Assembly (NCBI RefSeq): GCF_011745145.1
Contig: NZ_CP050191.1
Location: forward strand, 647,991-711,990
Reading direction: 5' to 3'
DNA from: Mycobacterium sp. DL440
Lineage (GTDB): Bacteria > Actinomycetota > Actinomycetes > Mycobacteriales > Mycobacteriaceae
Length of the DNA: 64,000 nucleotides
Both the position numbers and the translations under genes were made by a program. Within the stretch, counting starts at the first letter, position 1. Each line of letters starts with the position of its first letter. The notes beneath the pieces are model-generated. The model was not told the DNA's origin. It was given only the letters and a program-made list of their open reading frames with translations, and made no database searches. Positions 35,803-43,823 of this stretch are shown piece after piece.

Positions 35803-36207
35803 ATGTCTTATGAGAGCGGCGATTTCGATCATGTGGTCCGGTTTGACGATCGGCTACTCGGCTCGGTAGACAACGCACCGCACATCAACACGGGAACGAC
35901 ACCGATGGGGGCGGCCGGACGTCCTCAACTGAGTCTGGTTCCGGTGAGTTCGGTTCCCGAACACATTGATGTTGATCCGGAATCCGAAGACGACCAATGG
36001 CAGGAACGTGCGCTGTGCGCACAGACCGACCCGGAGGCGTTCTTCCCGGAGAAGGGCGGGTCTACCCGCGAGGCCAAGCGCATCTGCTTGGGATGCGAAG
36101 TCAAGGATGCCTGCCTTGAGTACGCGCTCGCGCACGATGAACGCTTCGGCATCTGGGGAGGGCTGTCCGAACGGGAGCGTCGCCGGCTCAAACGCGGCAT
36201 CATCTGA
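35803..36207 (+). CDS. whiB2: WhiB2/WhmD iron-sulfur regulator of septation
   Basis: 134 residues from ATG 35803. The C-terminal 80 residues are the Wbl domain: four Cys (ALCAQ, CLGCEVKDAC), the FFPEKGGSTREAK run, the GIWGG turn and the basic tail RRRLKRGII. The longer, less conserved N-terminus (SYESGDFDHVV...) matches the M. smegmatis WhmD type rather than the short M. tuberculosis form. It is an [4Fe-4S] transcription factor needed for cell division. Convergent with the next gene. Confidence 0.96.
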   Translation: MSYESGDFDHVVRFDDRLLGSVDNAPHINTGTTPMGAAGRPQLSLVPVSSVPEHIDVDPESEDDQWQERALCAQTDPEAFFPEKGGSTREAKRICLGCEVKDACLEYALAHDERFGIWGGLSERERRRLKRGII

Positions 36208-36249
36208 CGCTCGTCGGCGGGTGCTCATCGCACGATGCAGCGCTCGACG

Positions 36250-36672
36250 TCAGTCGTCGTCGATCGTTGGGTCGATGACTGACGGTTCAACCCCCAGATA
36301 GGTGGCCACCTGCGCCACCAGGATTTCATGCAGCAGGTCAGCCAGCTCTTCGGATCCTTTGACCCGGCGCTCGATGGGCTTGCGGAACAAGACAATTCGA
36401 GCCCGGGTCGCATTCCCTCTGACGTCAACCCCAGCAGGTATCAGCCGTGCCAACGCGATCGGGCCATCGGCGATGACCTCGGGTGGCCATTGCACACTGT
36501 CGGGATCTTTCGGAGACATCCGCGGAATCTCATCGACGGCGACATCGAGTTCTTTGATCCGCGACGCCCACCGACGCTCGATCGGCTCATAGGCTTCCAG
36601 CACCGCCATGTCGAACCGCTCGGCGCGGCTACGCCAGCCGGGAACCGAACGCGGAAGCAGCGGTCCGCGCAT
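36250..36672 (-). CDS. DUF1025/metallopeptidase-family protein (Rv3259-like)
   Basis: 140 residues from ATG 36672. It matches the conserved mycobacterial Rv3259 family (FDMAVLEAYEPIERRW, DVRGNATRARIVLFRKPIERR, ending DPTIDDD). The helix with LLHEILVAQVATYLG stands where related minimal metalloproteases have HExxH; here only HE remains and the second His is absent. So it is probably not an active peptidase. Function unknown. It lies convergent to whiB2 and divergent from the DUF3499 gene. Confidence 0.85.
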   Translation of the reverse strand: MRGPLLPRSVPGWRSRAERFDMAVLEAYEPIERRWASRIKELDVAVDEIPRMSPKDPDSVQWPPEVIADGPIALARLIPAGVDVRGNATRARIVLFRKPIERRVKGSEELADLLHEILVAQVATYLGVEPSVIDPTIDDD

Positions 36673-36788
36673 ATCGCGGCCGCGACGCGATCGCCATGGG
36701 TTGCGCTGGGCCACGGCGATGATCGTAACGGTTCGGGATCGGGGACCCGACCCCTGCGTGTCCGGCACCGCACAGCGATCGTCCAAAG

Positions 36789-36794
36789 TAATCT
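36789..36794 (+). promoter_or_regulatory. -10 element of DUF3499 gene
   Basis: TAATCT ends seven bases before the GTG at 36802: a leaderless arrangement. No good ribosome site is present. Confidence 0.5.
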
Positions 36795-36801
36795 CTGTTG
36801 C

Positions 36802-37221
36802 GTGAATGTTCCCCGTCGCTGCTGCCGGCCCGGGTGCCCGCACTATGCCGTGGCGACGTTGACCTTTGTCTACTCCGACTCCACGGCGGTAGTCGGACCC
36901 CTGGCCACGGTGTCTGAACCCCACTCCTGGGACCTCTGTGTCGGCCACGCCGGCCGCATCACGGCGCCGCGAGGCTGGGAGCTGGTTCGTCATGCCGGTC
37001 CGTTGCCCACCCATCCCGACGAGGACGATCTGGTGGCCCTGGCCGACGCGGTCCGGGAAGGCCAGTCCGGTGCGGTTCCCCGCGGCGGGGTGGTAGCCGG
37101 ATTCTCCGATCCCTCCACCGGGGTGGGCGCCAGCGCGATGATGGCGCCGCAGGCACGTCCCGCCGAGACGAATGGTCGCCGTCGCGGGCACCTGCGGGTG
37201 TTGCCGGATCCCACCGATTAA
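36802..37221 (+). CDS. DUF3499 protein (Rv3258c-like)
   Basis: 139 residues. The N-terminus has a Cys/His cluster (RRCCRPGCPH and then LCVGHAGRI), likely a zinc site, followed by a disordered Gly/Pro/Arg-rich C-terminal half. It is a conserved actinobacterial family of unknown function that sits next to the phosphomannomutase gene. GTG 36802 is chosen from the -10 element just before it. Confidence 0.82.
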   Translation: MNVPRRCCRPGCPHYAVATLTFVYSDSTAVVGPLATVSEPHSWDLCVGHAGRITAPRGWELVRHAGPLPTHPDEDDLVALADAVREGQSGAVPRGGVVAGFSDPSTGVGASAMMAPQARPAETNGRRRGHLRVLPDPTD

Positions 37222-37280
37222 GACCTGATTAGACGACGACCGGCCCAAGAGTAGTGAACGTGTCGATGCCGCCCGGCGGT

Positions 37281-37286
37281 TAGGCT
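37281..37286 (+). promoter_or_regulatory. -10 element of pmmA
   Basis: TAGGCT 32 bases before the pmmA ATG, with AAGGAG at 37309-37314 in the short leader. It would drive pmmA-SIS-manA. Confidence 0.4.
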
Positions 37287-37318
37287 GGCGCCAACGATCC
37301 CGTTTCACAAGGAGCTAT

Positions 37319-38707
37319 ATGTCTAGGCCAGCGGCGGCTGTTCACGATGTCATCAAGGCCTATGACGTCCGTGGTCTGGTCGGTAGCCAAATCGATGAGG
37401 CGTTCGTGGCCGAGGTCGGCGGTGCGTTCGCTCGTCTGGTCCGCGCCGAAGGCGCCGCACAGGTGGTGATCGGCTATGACATGCGGGAGAGTTCGCCAAC
37501 GCTGGCAGCCGCATTCGCCGACGGTGTGACGGCCCAGGGCTTGGACGTGGTCCGAATCGGGCTGGCTTCCACCGATCAGCTGTACTTCGCCTCGGGCCTG
37601 TTGGACTGCCCCGGAGCGATGTTCACGGCCAGTCACAACCCGGCCGCCTACAACGGGATCAAACTGTGCCGCGCCGGGGCCAAGCCGGTGGGCAAGGAGA
37701 CCGGACTGTCCGTCATCTCGGACGAAGTGATCGCCGGGGTGCCGGCTCATGACGGCCCGGCCGGTGTGACCTCCGATCGCGACGTGCTGGCCGACTACGG
37801 CACCTTCCTCCGCTCGCTCGTCGATCTCAGCGCGCTGCGTCCCCTGCGCATCGCCGTCGACGCGGGCAACGGCATGGCCGGCCACACCACGCCCGCGGTT
37901 CTCGGGCCGATCCCGGGCGTCACCATTCTCCCGCTGTTCTTCGAACTGGACGGCAGCTTCCCCAATCACGAGGCCAACCCGCTGAATCCGGCCAACCTCG
38001 TCGACCTTCAGGCCCACGTACTGGCCAGCGGCGCTGATATCGGCCTTGCGTTCGACGGTGACGCCGACCGCTGTTTCGTGGTCGACGAACTCGGACGCCC
38101 GATATCGCCGTCGGCGGTAACCGCATTGGTGGCTGCCCGTGAGCTCAACCGGGAGATCGGCGCCACGGTGATCCACAACCTGATCACCTCGCGTGCGGTT
38201 CCCGAGTTGGTGATCGAGCGCGGCGGCACTCCGGTGCGGTCCCGCGTCGGGCATTCCTACATCAAGGGACTGATGGCCGAGACCGGCGCCATCTTCGGCG
38301 GCGAACACTCGGCGCACTACTACTTCCGTGACTTCTGGGGCGCCGATTCCGGCATGCTCGCAGCGCTGCACGTGCTGGCCGCACTGGGCGAGCAGGACCG
38401 CCCGCTCTCGGACTTCATGGCGGACTATCAGCGGTACGAGGCCTCCGGCGAGATCAACTTCACCGTCGGCGATGCGCCGGCATGTGTGGAGACCGTACTG
38501 AAATCGTTCGGCAGCTCGATCCAGTCCATCGACCACCTCGACGGCGTCACGGTCGACCTCGGCGACGGCAGTTGGTTCAACCTGCGTACGTCGAATACCG
38601 AACCGCTGCTGCGGCTGAACGTGGAAGCGCGCACTGCCGAGGACGTCGCCGCGCTCGTCGACAGAGTTTCGGCACAGATCCGTGGGGTGAGCGAGCCGGT
38701 GCCGTGA
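37319..38707 (+). CDS. pmmA: Phosphomannomutase
   Basis: 462 residues. Alpha-D-phosphohexomutase family: KAYDVRGLVG at the start, FTASHNPAAYNGIK with the catalytic phosphoserine (about 102-115), the metal loop GLAFDGDADRCF, the sugar loop GGEHSAHYYF, and the phosphate loop RTSNTEPLLRLNVEA. It converts mannose-6-phosphate to mannose-1-phosphate (called pmmA or manB). AAGGAG lies five bases before the ATG. It overlaps the following gene by 4 bp and forms an operon with manA. Confidence 0.95.
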   Translation: MSRPAAAVHDVIKAYDVRGLVGSQIDEAFVAEVGGAFARLVRAEGAAQVVIGYDMRESSPTLAAAFADGVTAQGLDVVRIGLASTDQLYFASGLLDCPGAMFTASHNPAAYNGIKLCRAGAKPVGKETGLSVISDEVIAGVPAHDGPAGVTSDRDVLADYGTFLRSLVDLSALRPLRIAVDAGNGMAGHTTPAVLGPIPGVTILPLFFELDGSFPNHEANPLNPANLVDLQAHVLASGADIGLAFDGDADRCFVVDELGRPISPSAVTALVAARELNREIGATVIHNLITSRAVPELVIERGGTPVRSRVGHSYIKGLMAETGAIFGGEHSAHYYFRDFWGADSGMLAALHVLAALGEQDRPLSDFMADYQRYEASGEINFTVGDAPACVETVLKSFGSSIQSIDHLDGVTVDLGDGSWFNLRTSNTEPLLRLNVEARTAEDVAALVDRVSAQIRGVSEPVP

Positions 38708-39774
38708 ACGCCGTGGACGCCACGGTCGACCTGGACGACAGCGACGGACTTCTCGCCGCCGATCGCAACGGTCTGCTGCGGGCGGCGGCCATGGCGGGTG
38801 CCCAGGTTCGTGCCACCGCCGCGGCCCTGGCGGAAGGCTTGCTCGACCCGCTGCGCGCCGATCATCCACCGCGCACAGTGATTTGGGTTGCCGGCCGCGG
38901 CACCGCCGAGAATGCGGGCGCCATGTTGGCCGGTGCACTCAGCGCATCGATCGCGGCCCCCATCGTGGTGGCCGCCGAGAGCCCGCCGTGGCTGGGCGCC
39001 CTCGACGTGGTGATCGTGGCCGGTGACGATCCGGGTGATCCGGCGCTGGTGAACGCGGCGGCCACCGCTGTGCACCGCGGTGCCCGGGTGTTGATCGTGG
39101 CACCGCACGAGGGTCCGTTGCGTGATGTGGCGGCTGGACGCGCGGTGGTGCTGGCACCCCGGCTGTGGGTTCCCGATGACTTCGGACTGACTCGATACCT
39201 GGCCGCCGGCCTGGCCGCGCTCCACGTGGTGGATCCCGGTATGCGAGTGGATCTGGCCGCGCTGGCAGACGAATTGGACGCCGAGGCGCTGCGCAACAGC
39301 GCGGGGCGGGATCTGTTCACCAACCCGGCCAAGACCCTGGCCGAACGGATGTCGGACAGCGCCGTCGTGCTGGCCGGCGACAATCCGGCCACCCTGGCGC
39401 TGGCCCGGCACGGGGCGACGGTGATGCTGCGCCTGGCCGGGGAAGTGGTGGCCGCCGCCGGACTGGGTGACGTCCTCGCCGCGATCGGCAGCGGAGCGAT
39501 CGGGCTGCCCGCGGCCCGATCGCTGTTCCACGACGAGGAGATCGACGGACCGCTGCCGCGCCGCATGCGTACGTTCGCCTTGATCACCGACACCGAACGA
39601 CAACTGGTGGGCGCCAAGGTCAGCGGCTTTGACGACATCGCGATGATCAGCGCCGAGGACGTGCCCGACCAGGCTGGAACGACCCTGCCGGTCGGGCGCC
39701 CGGAACAACAACTGGCGGTTCTGGCTGTCCGCATGGAGATGACGGCCGTATATTTGAAACTGGTTCGAGGATAA
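38704..39774 (+). CDS. SIS-domain protein (Rv3256c/TobH-like)
   Basis: 356 residues from GTG 38704 (GTGA overlap). It has the fold of a sugar isomerase domain: TVIWVAGRGTAENAGAML (about 59-76) as the sugar-phosphate loop, VVIVAGDDPGD and VLIVAPHEGP. It sits between phosphomannomutase and mannose-6-phosphate isomerase in all mycobacteria I know of. It may be a bifunctional phosphoglucose/mannose isomerase relative or a regulator of the pair; activity is not established. Ala-rich and without membrane segments. Confidence 0.82.
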   Translation: MNAVDATVDLDDSDGLLAADRNGLLRAAAMAGAQVRATAAALAEGLLDPLRADHPPRTVIWVAGRGTAENAGAMLAGALSASIAAPIVVAAESPPWLGALDVVIVAGDDPGDPALVNAAATAVHRGARVLIVAPHEGPLRDVAAGRAVVLAPRLWVPDDFGLTRYLAAGLAALHVVDPGMRVDLAALADELDAEALRNSAGRDLFTNPAKTLAERMSDSAVVLAGDNPATLALARHGATVMLRLAGEVVAAAGLGDVLAAIGSGAIGLPAARSLFHDEEIDGPLPRRMRTFALITDTERQLVGAKVSGFDDIAMISAEDVPDQAGTTLPVGRPEQQLAVLAVRMEMTAVYLKLVRG

Positions 39775-39777
39775 GAA

Positions 39778-41004
39778 GTGCATCTGCTACGGGGAGCGGT
39801 GCGGACCTATGCCTGGGGTTCGCGTACTGCAATCGCTGATTTCACCGGAAGGTCCAGTCCGACAATCCATCCGGAGGCTGAGCTGTGGCTCGGTGCGCAC
39901 CCGGGCGACCCGGCCTGGCTGCAGACCGAACACGGTGAAGAGTCGCTGCTGCAGGCGGTCCAGGACGACCCAGAGGGGCAATTGGGCAGCGTGGCGATCG
40001 GCAGATTCGGCGATGCGCTGCCCTTCCTCGTCAAGGTTCTGGCCGCCGATGAACCGTTGTCGTTGCAGGCCCATCCCAGTGCCGTGCAGGCGAGGGAGGG
40101 CTTCGACCGCGAGGACCGGCTCGACATCCCGGTGAATTCACCCATTCGCAATTACCGTGATCGCAGCCATAAGCCTGAATTGCTGGTTGCACTAGGACAA
40201 TTCGATGCGCTAGCCGGATTCCGCACGGTGGACCGCACGGTCGAGTTGATGCGGGCGCTGGCGGTCTCGGATCTTGACCCGTTCATCAACCTCCTGTCGG
40301 ACCAATCCGATGCCGACGGGTTGCGGGCCCTGTTCACTACCTGGATCACCGCGCCCCAACCCGATCTCGACGTGTTGGTGCCGGCCGTTCTTGATGGGGC
40401 GGTCCACTACATCCGTTCCGGGGCAAAGAAATTCGGTGCCGAGGTCAAGACGGTGCTGGAACTCGGCGAGCGATACCCCGGTGATGCCGGTGTGTTGGCC
40501 TCCCTGTTGCTCAACCGCATCAGCCTGCGGCCGGGGGAGGGCATCTACCTTCCCGCCGGAAACCTGCACGCGTATCTGCACGGTGTCGGCGTCGAGGTGA
40601 TGGCCAACTCCGACAATGTGCTGCGTGGTGGGCTGACCCCGAAGCACGTGGATGTTCCCGAACTCCTGCGGGTGCTGGACTTCACCCCGACTCCGGAAGA
40701 TCGGCTGCGCCCGGAAACCGTCACGGACGGAACGGAAACCATCTATCGGACGCCCGCGCAGGAATTCGCGGTGTCGGTGCTGACGGTCGACGGCGAACGC
40801 ATCGGCGACGAGATCGACGTGCACTCCCACCATGATGGTCCGCAGCTGCTGCTGTGCATCGAAGGCGCCGCCGTGATATATGCCGATGACGACAAGCTGA
40901 CCATAGAGCGCGGGGTGGCAGCCTGGGTGGCAGCCGAGGACGGCCCGATCCGGTTGACCGCCGCCGAGCCGACGAAACTGTTCCGCATCACCATCGGGAT
41001 CTAG
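39778..41004 (+). CDS. manA: Mannose-6-phosphate isomerase
   Basis: 408 residues from GTG 39778. Type I cupin isomerase: RTYAWGSRTAIADF at the start, ELWLGAHPGDPAWL, VLAADEPLSLQAHPS with zinc ligands, YRDRSHKPELLVAL, and GEGIYLPAGNLHAYLHGVGVE spread over about 252-272. It links fructose-6-phosphate and mannose-6-phosphate and so feeds PmmA and ManC. Last gene of the pmmA operon. A 403-bp spacer follows. Confidence 0.95.
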   Translation: MHLLRGAVRTYAWGSRTAIADFTGRSSPTIHPEAELWLGAHPGDPAWLQTEHGEESLLQAVQDDPEGQLGSVAIGRFGDALPFLVKVLAADEPLSLQAHPSAVQAREGFDREDRLDIPVNSPIRNYRDRSHKPELLVALGQFDALAGFRTVDRTVELMRALAVSDLDPFINLLSDQSDADGLRALFTTWITAPQPDLDVLVPAVLDGAVHYIRSGAKKFGAEVKTVLELGERYPGDAGVLASLLLNRISLRPGEGIYLPAGNLHAYLHGVGVEVMANSDNVLRGGLTPKHVDVPELLRVLDFTPTPEDRLRPETVTDGTETIYRTPAQEFAVSVLTVDGERIGDEIDVHSHHDGPQLLLCIEGAAVIYADDDKLTIERGVAAWVAAEDGPIRLTAAEPTKLFRITIGI

Positions 41005-41407
41005 CCGGCGATGCCCGGTGTCAGCAGCTCGTAGCGCTGGCCGGAATAAATTTACGCTGCCACCCATTTCGGTCCCGCGCACGGCGCGTTGCCAGTACGG
41101 TGTCCGTGAAATGAGAAGAATTCTTAAGACCTCGCCAGGGTACGTCGCTCACTTGCCGCGCGCCCAAAGCCGCGGGGGCCCAGGCAGTCAGGGGTTGCCA
41201 CGCCACTCGCGGCGTCGGGGTTTCGTACCCATTTACCTGCGGCCGGAGCGGCTACCGCGAACCGGCGGCGGGCTGCCTGAGTTTGCCTGATGCCGTACGT
41301 CTAACGAACATGCAACAACTCATGGCACAATGCCGTGGCTGGAGGCGTGATTCGGCTCTCAGGTTGCTACCCTCTGCAAGGAACCTCACAGATCAACGGA
41401 TAGGAAA
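41005..41407 (+). other. Long spacer with a possible structured RNA leader
   Basis: 403 bp between manA and the diiron oxygenase gene, with no credible gene. CAGGCAG (41181-41187) can pair with CTGCCTG (41273-41279) to close a domain that contains CGCC-ACTCGC-GGCG, GGGT-TTCG-TACCC-type and GCGG...CCGC hairpins. An AAGAATTCTT palindrome lies at 41117-41126. The fold could be an untranslated leader or small RNA. It does not match a riboswitch class that I can recognise. Confidence 0.35.
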
Positions 41408-42715
41408 ATGACAGCGGTCAGCGACGCGGACGACACGGAAACAGGGGACCTCTATTTCGACAGGGTGGAGGCCCTCTCTCGTGCGACGGTCCGGCGACGC
41501 TTCGATCCCTACGTCGACATCGACTGGGACGCACCCGAGAACGCGGTGGAGGACGACGACCCGCGGTGGCAGCTCGATCCAGAGAGCGCTCCTCTCGCGG
41601 CGACCGACTGGTATGCCCAACAGCCGTTGCAGCGCCGTATCGACATGGGCCGCTGGGTAACTGCGAACACCCTCAAGGTCACACTCCAGTTCGAGATGAT
41701 GCTGATCCGGGGTGTGGTGCATTACGCCGGAAAGATGCCGAATCGTTCGCCGGTGTTCCAGTACCTGCTCCACGAACTGATCGACGAATGCAATCACATC
41801 CAGATGTTCCAGGAGTTCATCAACCGCACCGGCGAGGATGTGCCAGGGATGCGGCGGGGCTCCCGGGTAATAGGGCCGATCCTGGGCTTCATCGGCGGTT
41901 ATGCCAACATCATCCTTTTCATCGGGGTGCTGTGCGGTGAACAGCCGCTGCACTTCCAACAGACCTTGCAGCATCGTGGAGCGGCCCACGTGCCGCCACT
42001 GCTCAACAAGATCACCTATATTCACTTGGCTGAGGAAGCCCGCCACATCTCGTTTGCCGACGATCTTCTGGCTGAACGGATGGGAGCGGTCACCCGCCTG
42101 AAGCGCGCGTGGTACGCAATTCTGTTCCCCTTCTTTCTGCGGTGGTTGATCGGCGAGATGGTGGGGCCGCCGCGGACCTTTGCCCGGCAATTCGGGGTTC
42201 CGCGACGGGTTTTCAAGGCTGCGTTCTGGCGGAGTGATCCGTCCCGCCAGATGATGGCGGAATCGGCCGCCGACGTCCGGCGGGTAGCCGAGGACCTGGG
42301 TCTGCGGACGGCATGGTCGCGTTGGATCTGGCGAATGTTGGGTATCGAGGGACGTCTACCGCGGTACCGCGGTGAGCCGGATCGGGGTTCTGCGGTCACC
42401 CGCGTGGGCAGGCTTCGCACTGCTCTGACGGCGCGCCTCGCGGGTGTGGCGATCATGGCGAGCGTGGCCCTGTTGGTTGCGCCGGACGGCCTGAAGATCA
42501 TCGCGTGTGCCGCTGCCGGAGCGGGGGTATGGGCGGCTTATCACACTCTCCGGGAACGCCGTGGTGGCGTGATGGGGGACCAGTCCTTTGAATGGCCGCG
42601 GCTGTTCGTGTGGGTCGTGGTGTGCGTGGCCATGATTCCCGCGGGCGGGCTGATCGGCCTCGCCTTGGTGGTGTTCATGATCCTGGCGCTTGCCGAATTC
42701 ATGCCCACCATCTGA
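41408..42715 (+). CDS. AurF-type diiron oxygenase with C-terminal membrane domain
   Basis: 435 residues. The N-terminal 300 form a diiron oxygenase: E96 (LQFEMML), E127 and H130 (DECNHI), E178 (CGEQP), and H206, E210, H213 (HLAEEARH). The spacing of the last three equals that of AurF, the p-aminobenzoate N-oxygenase. The last 100 residues add two to three helices (about 340-380 and 398-430), not seen in AurF itself. It may oxidise an amine or another lipid-soluble substrate at the membrane. A convergent methyltransferase follows. Confidence 0.72.
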   Translation: MTAVSDADDTETGDLYFDRVEALSRATVRRRFDPYVDIDWDAPENAVEDDDPRWQLDPESAPLAATDWYAQQPLQRRIDMGRWVTANTLKVTLQFEMMLIRGVVHYAGKMPNRSPVFQYLLHELIDECNHIQMFQEFINRTGEDVPGMRRGSRVIGPILGFIGGYANIILFIGVLCGEQPLHFQQTLQHRGAAHVPPLLNKITYIHLAEEARHISFADDLLAERMGAVTRLKRAWYAILFPFFLRWLIGEMVGPPRTFARQFGVPRRVFKAAFWRSDPSRQMMAESAADVRRVAEDLGLRTAWSRWIWRMLGIEGRLPRYRGEPDRGSAVTRVGRLRTALTARLAGVAIMASVALLVAPDGLKIIACAAAGAGVWAAYHTLRERRGGVMGDQSFEWPRLFVWVVVCVAMIPAGGLIGLALVVFMILALAEFMPTI

Positions 42716-42836
42716 CCGGACGCCAAGCCCTCGCGCCGGAAGCGGACACGCCGGCCCACATGGAGTCGGCAGCCCGATGACCGCGTCGGCGAGAAGCGCC
42801 GCGCGGGTACGGGGTTTCAGGTGGAGGCAGCTGCCG

Positions 42837-43670
42837 TCAGGCGGGCTTTTGGAATGTGTACACCCGGTACTGGATGAGGCCGACCTTGGACAGCCACTTC
42901 ATCCACCGGGTGCCGACGATCATCGTCTGCTGGGCATCCGCTGACCCCTGCTCACGGAAGAACTTGAGCAGGAAGGGATACGTCGGCAAGGTGTTCTTCC
43001 GGATGTTGCGTTTCGCCGCGAGCTGGAGGCCCGCACGCTTGCCCATGGACTTGTAACCCCGCAGGGGGACGTTTCCGAGTGTTCCGTAGGACTTTGCGAT
43101 CCGAGGACGGATCGCCATCCAGATCGGGGTCTTGCCGAAGAACATCAGGGTCGGCACGAAGTCGGACACCGCCAGGTAGCCGCCGGGCTTGAGCACCCGC
43201 GCCGCTTCCGCGAGGAACTTCTCGCGGGACGGGAAATGGAAGATGCATTCGACGGCCAGGACGCGGTCGAAGGAGTTGTCCTCGAATGGCAGCTGGCAGG
43301 CGTCGGCCTCGACCCAGCCGATCTTGTTGCCGTTGGTGGGCTTGGTCTGGGCCTCAGCCGCCGCGAGCTGGCGCGGGTCGATGTTCAGGCCGGTGAGGTC
43401 CATGTCCGAGTAGGTGCCGTTGATCTGCTGGATGGTTCCGCCGAACCCGCAGCCGGCATCCAGCAGCTTCTGTCTGTCAGCTACCTCTGCCGCCGCGAAC
43501 AGCACATGGTCCATCTGCTCCATGGCGGCGATGTAGTCAGCCCGGGTGCCCTTGGCGGCCTTGGGGTCTTCCCAGTAACCCCAATGCACCTGGTTTTCCC
43601 ACAGCTGGCCGGTTTCGCCACCGCCCTGCCGTTCATCGATCAGCAGGTCAAAGTAGGGGAGCTCAGCCAT
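42837..43670 (-). CDS. Class I SAM-dependent methyltransferase
   Basis: 277 residues. The SAM site is KLLDAGCGFGGTIQQI (about 68-83), followed by NIDPRQLAAAEAQ, DACQLPFEDNSFDRVLA and the ARVLKPGGYLAVSDF strand, as in UbiE/Coq5 and tocopherol-type methyltransferases. The C-terminal part (about 200-270) is helical and basic, like sterol or polyketide methyltransferases that act on lipids. It is convergent with the diiron oxygenase and divergent from the permease. Substrate unknown. Confidence 0.8.
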   Translation of the reverse strand: MAELPYFDLLIDERQGGGETGQLWENQVHWGYWEDPKAAKGTRADYIAAMEQMDHVLFAAAEVADRQKLLDAGCGFGGTIQQINGTYSDMDLTGLNIDPRQLAAAEAQTKPTNGNKIGWVEADACQLPFEDNSFDRVLAVECIFHFPSREKFLAEAARVLKPGGYLAVSDFVPTLMFFGKTPIWMAIRPRIAKSYGTLGNVPLRGYKSMGKRAGLQLAAKRNIRKNTLPTYPFLLKFFREQGSADAQQTMIVGTRWMKWLSKVGLIQYRVYTFQKPA

Positions 43671-43823
43671 GCGCGGACCGTATCACGATCCTTGCGAGGT
43701 GTGACGTAGGCCCCACTCCTGAGGACGGCACGGTTCGGCGGCAGTTTGAGAGTCCTACCCAATTGGCGGTCAACGTGATGGGAACATTGCGTGACCCCGG
43801 CCAGGATGAGAGGCAAACCGATT

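Noticed and set aside
41018..41290. 90-codon frame between manA and the diiron oxygenase gene
   Set aside because: Arg/Gly/Pro-rich composition, no ribosome site and a GC pattern like noncoding shadow; better explained as RNA leader.
41005..41407. c-di-AMP (ydaO-type) riboswitch
   Set aside because: Some GGGG- and ACC-rich blocks are suggestive, but the GGGUGAAU and other conserved strings are not in the right order.
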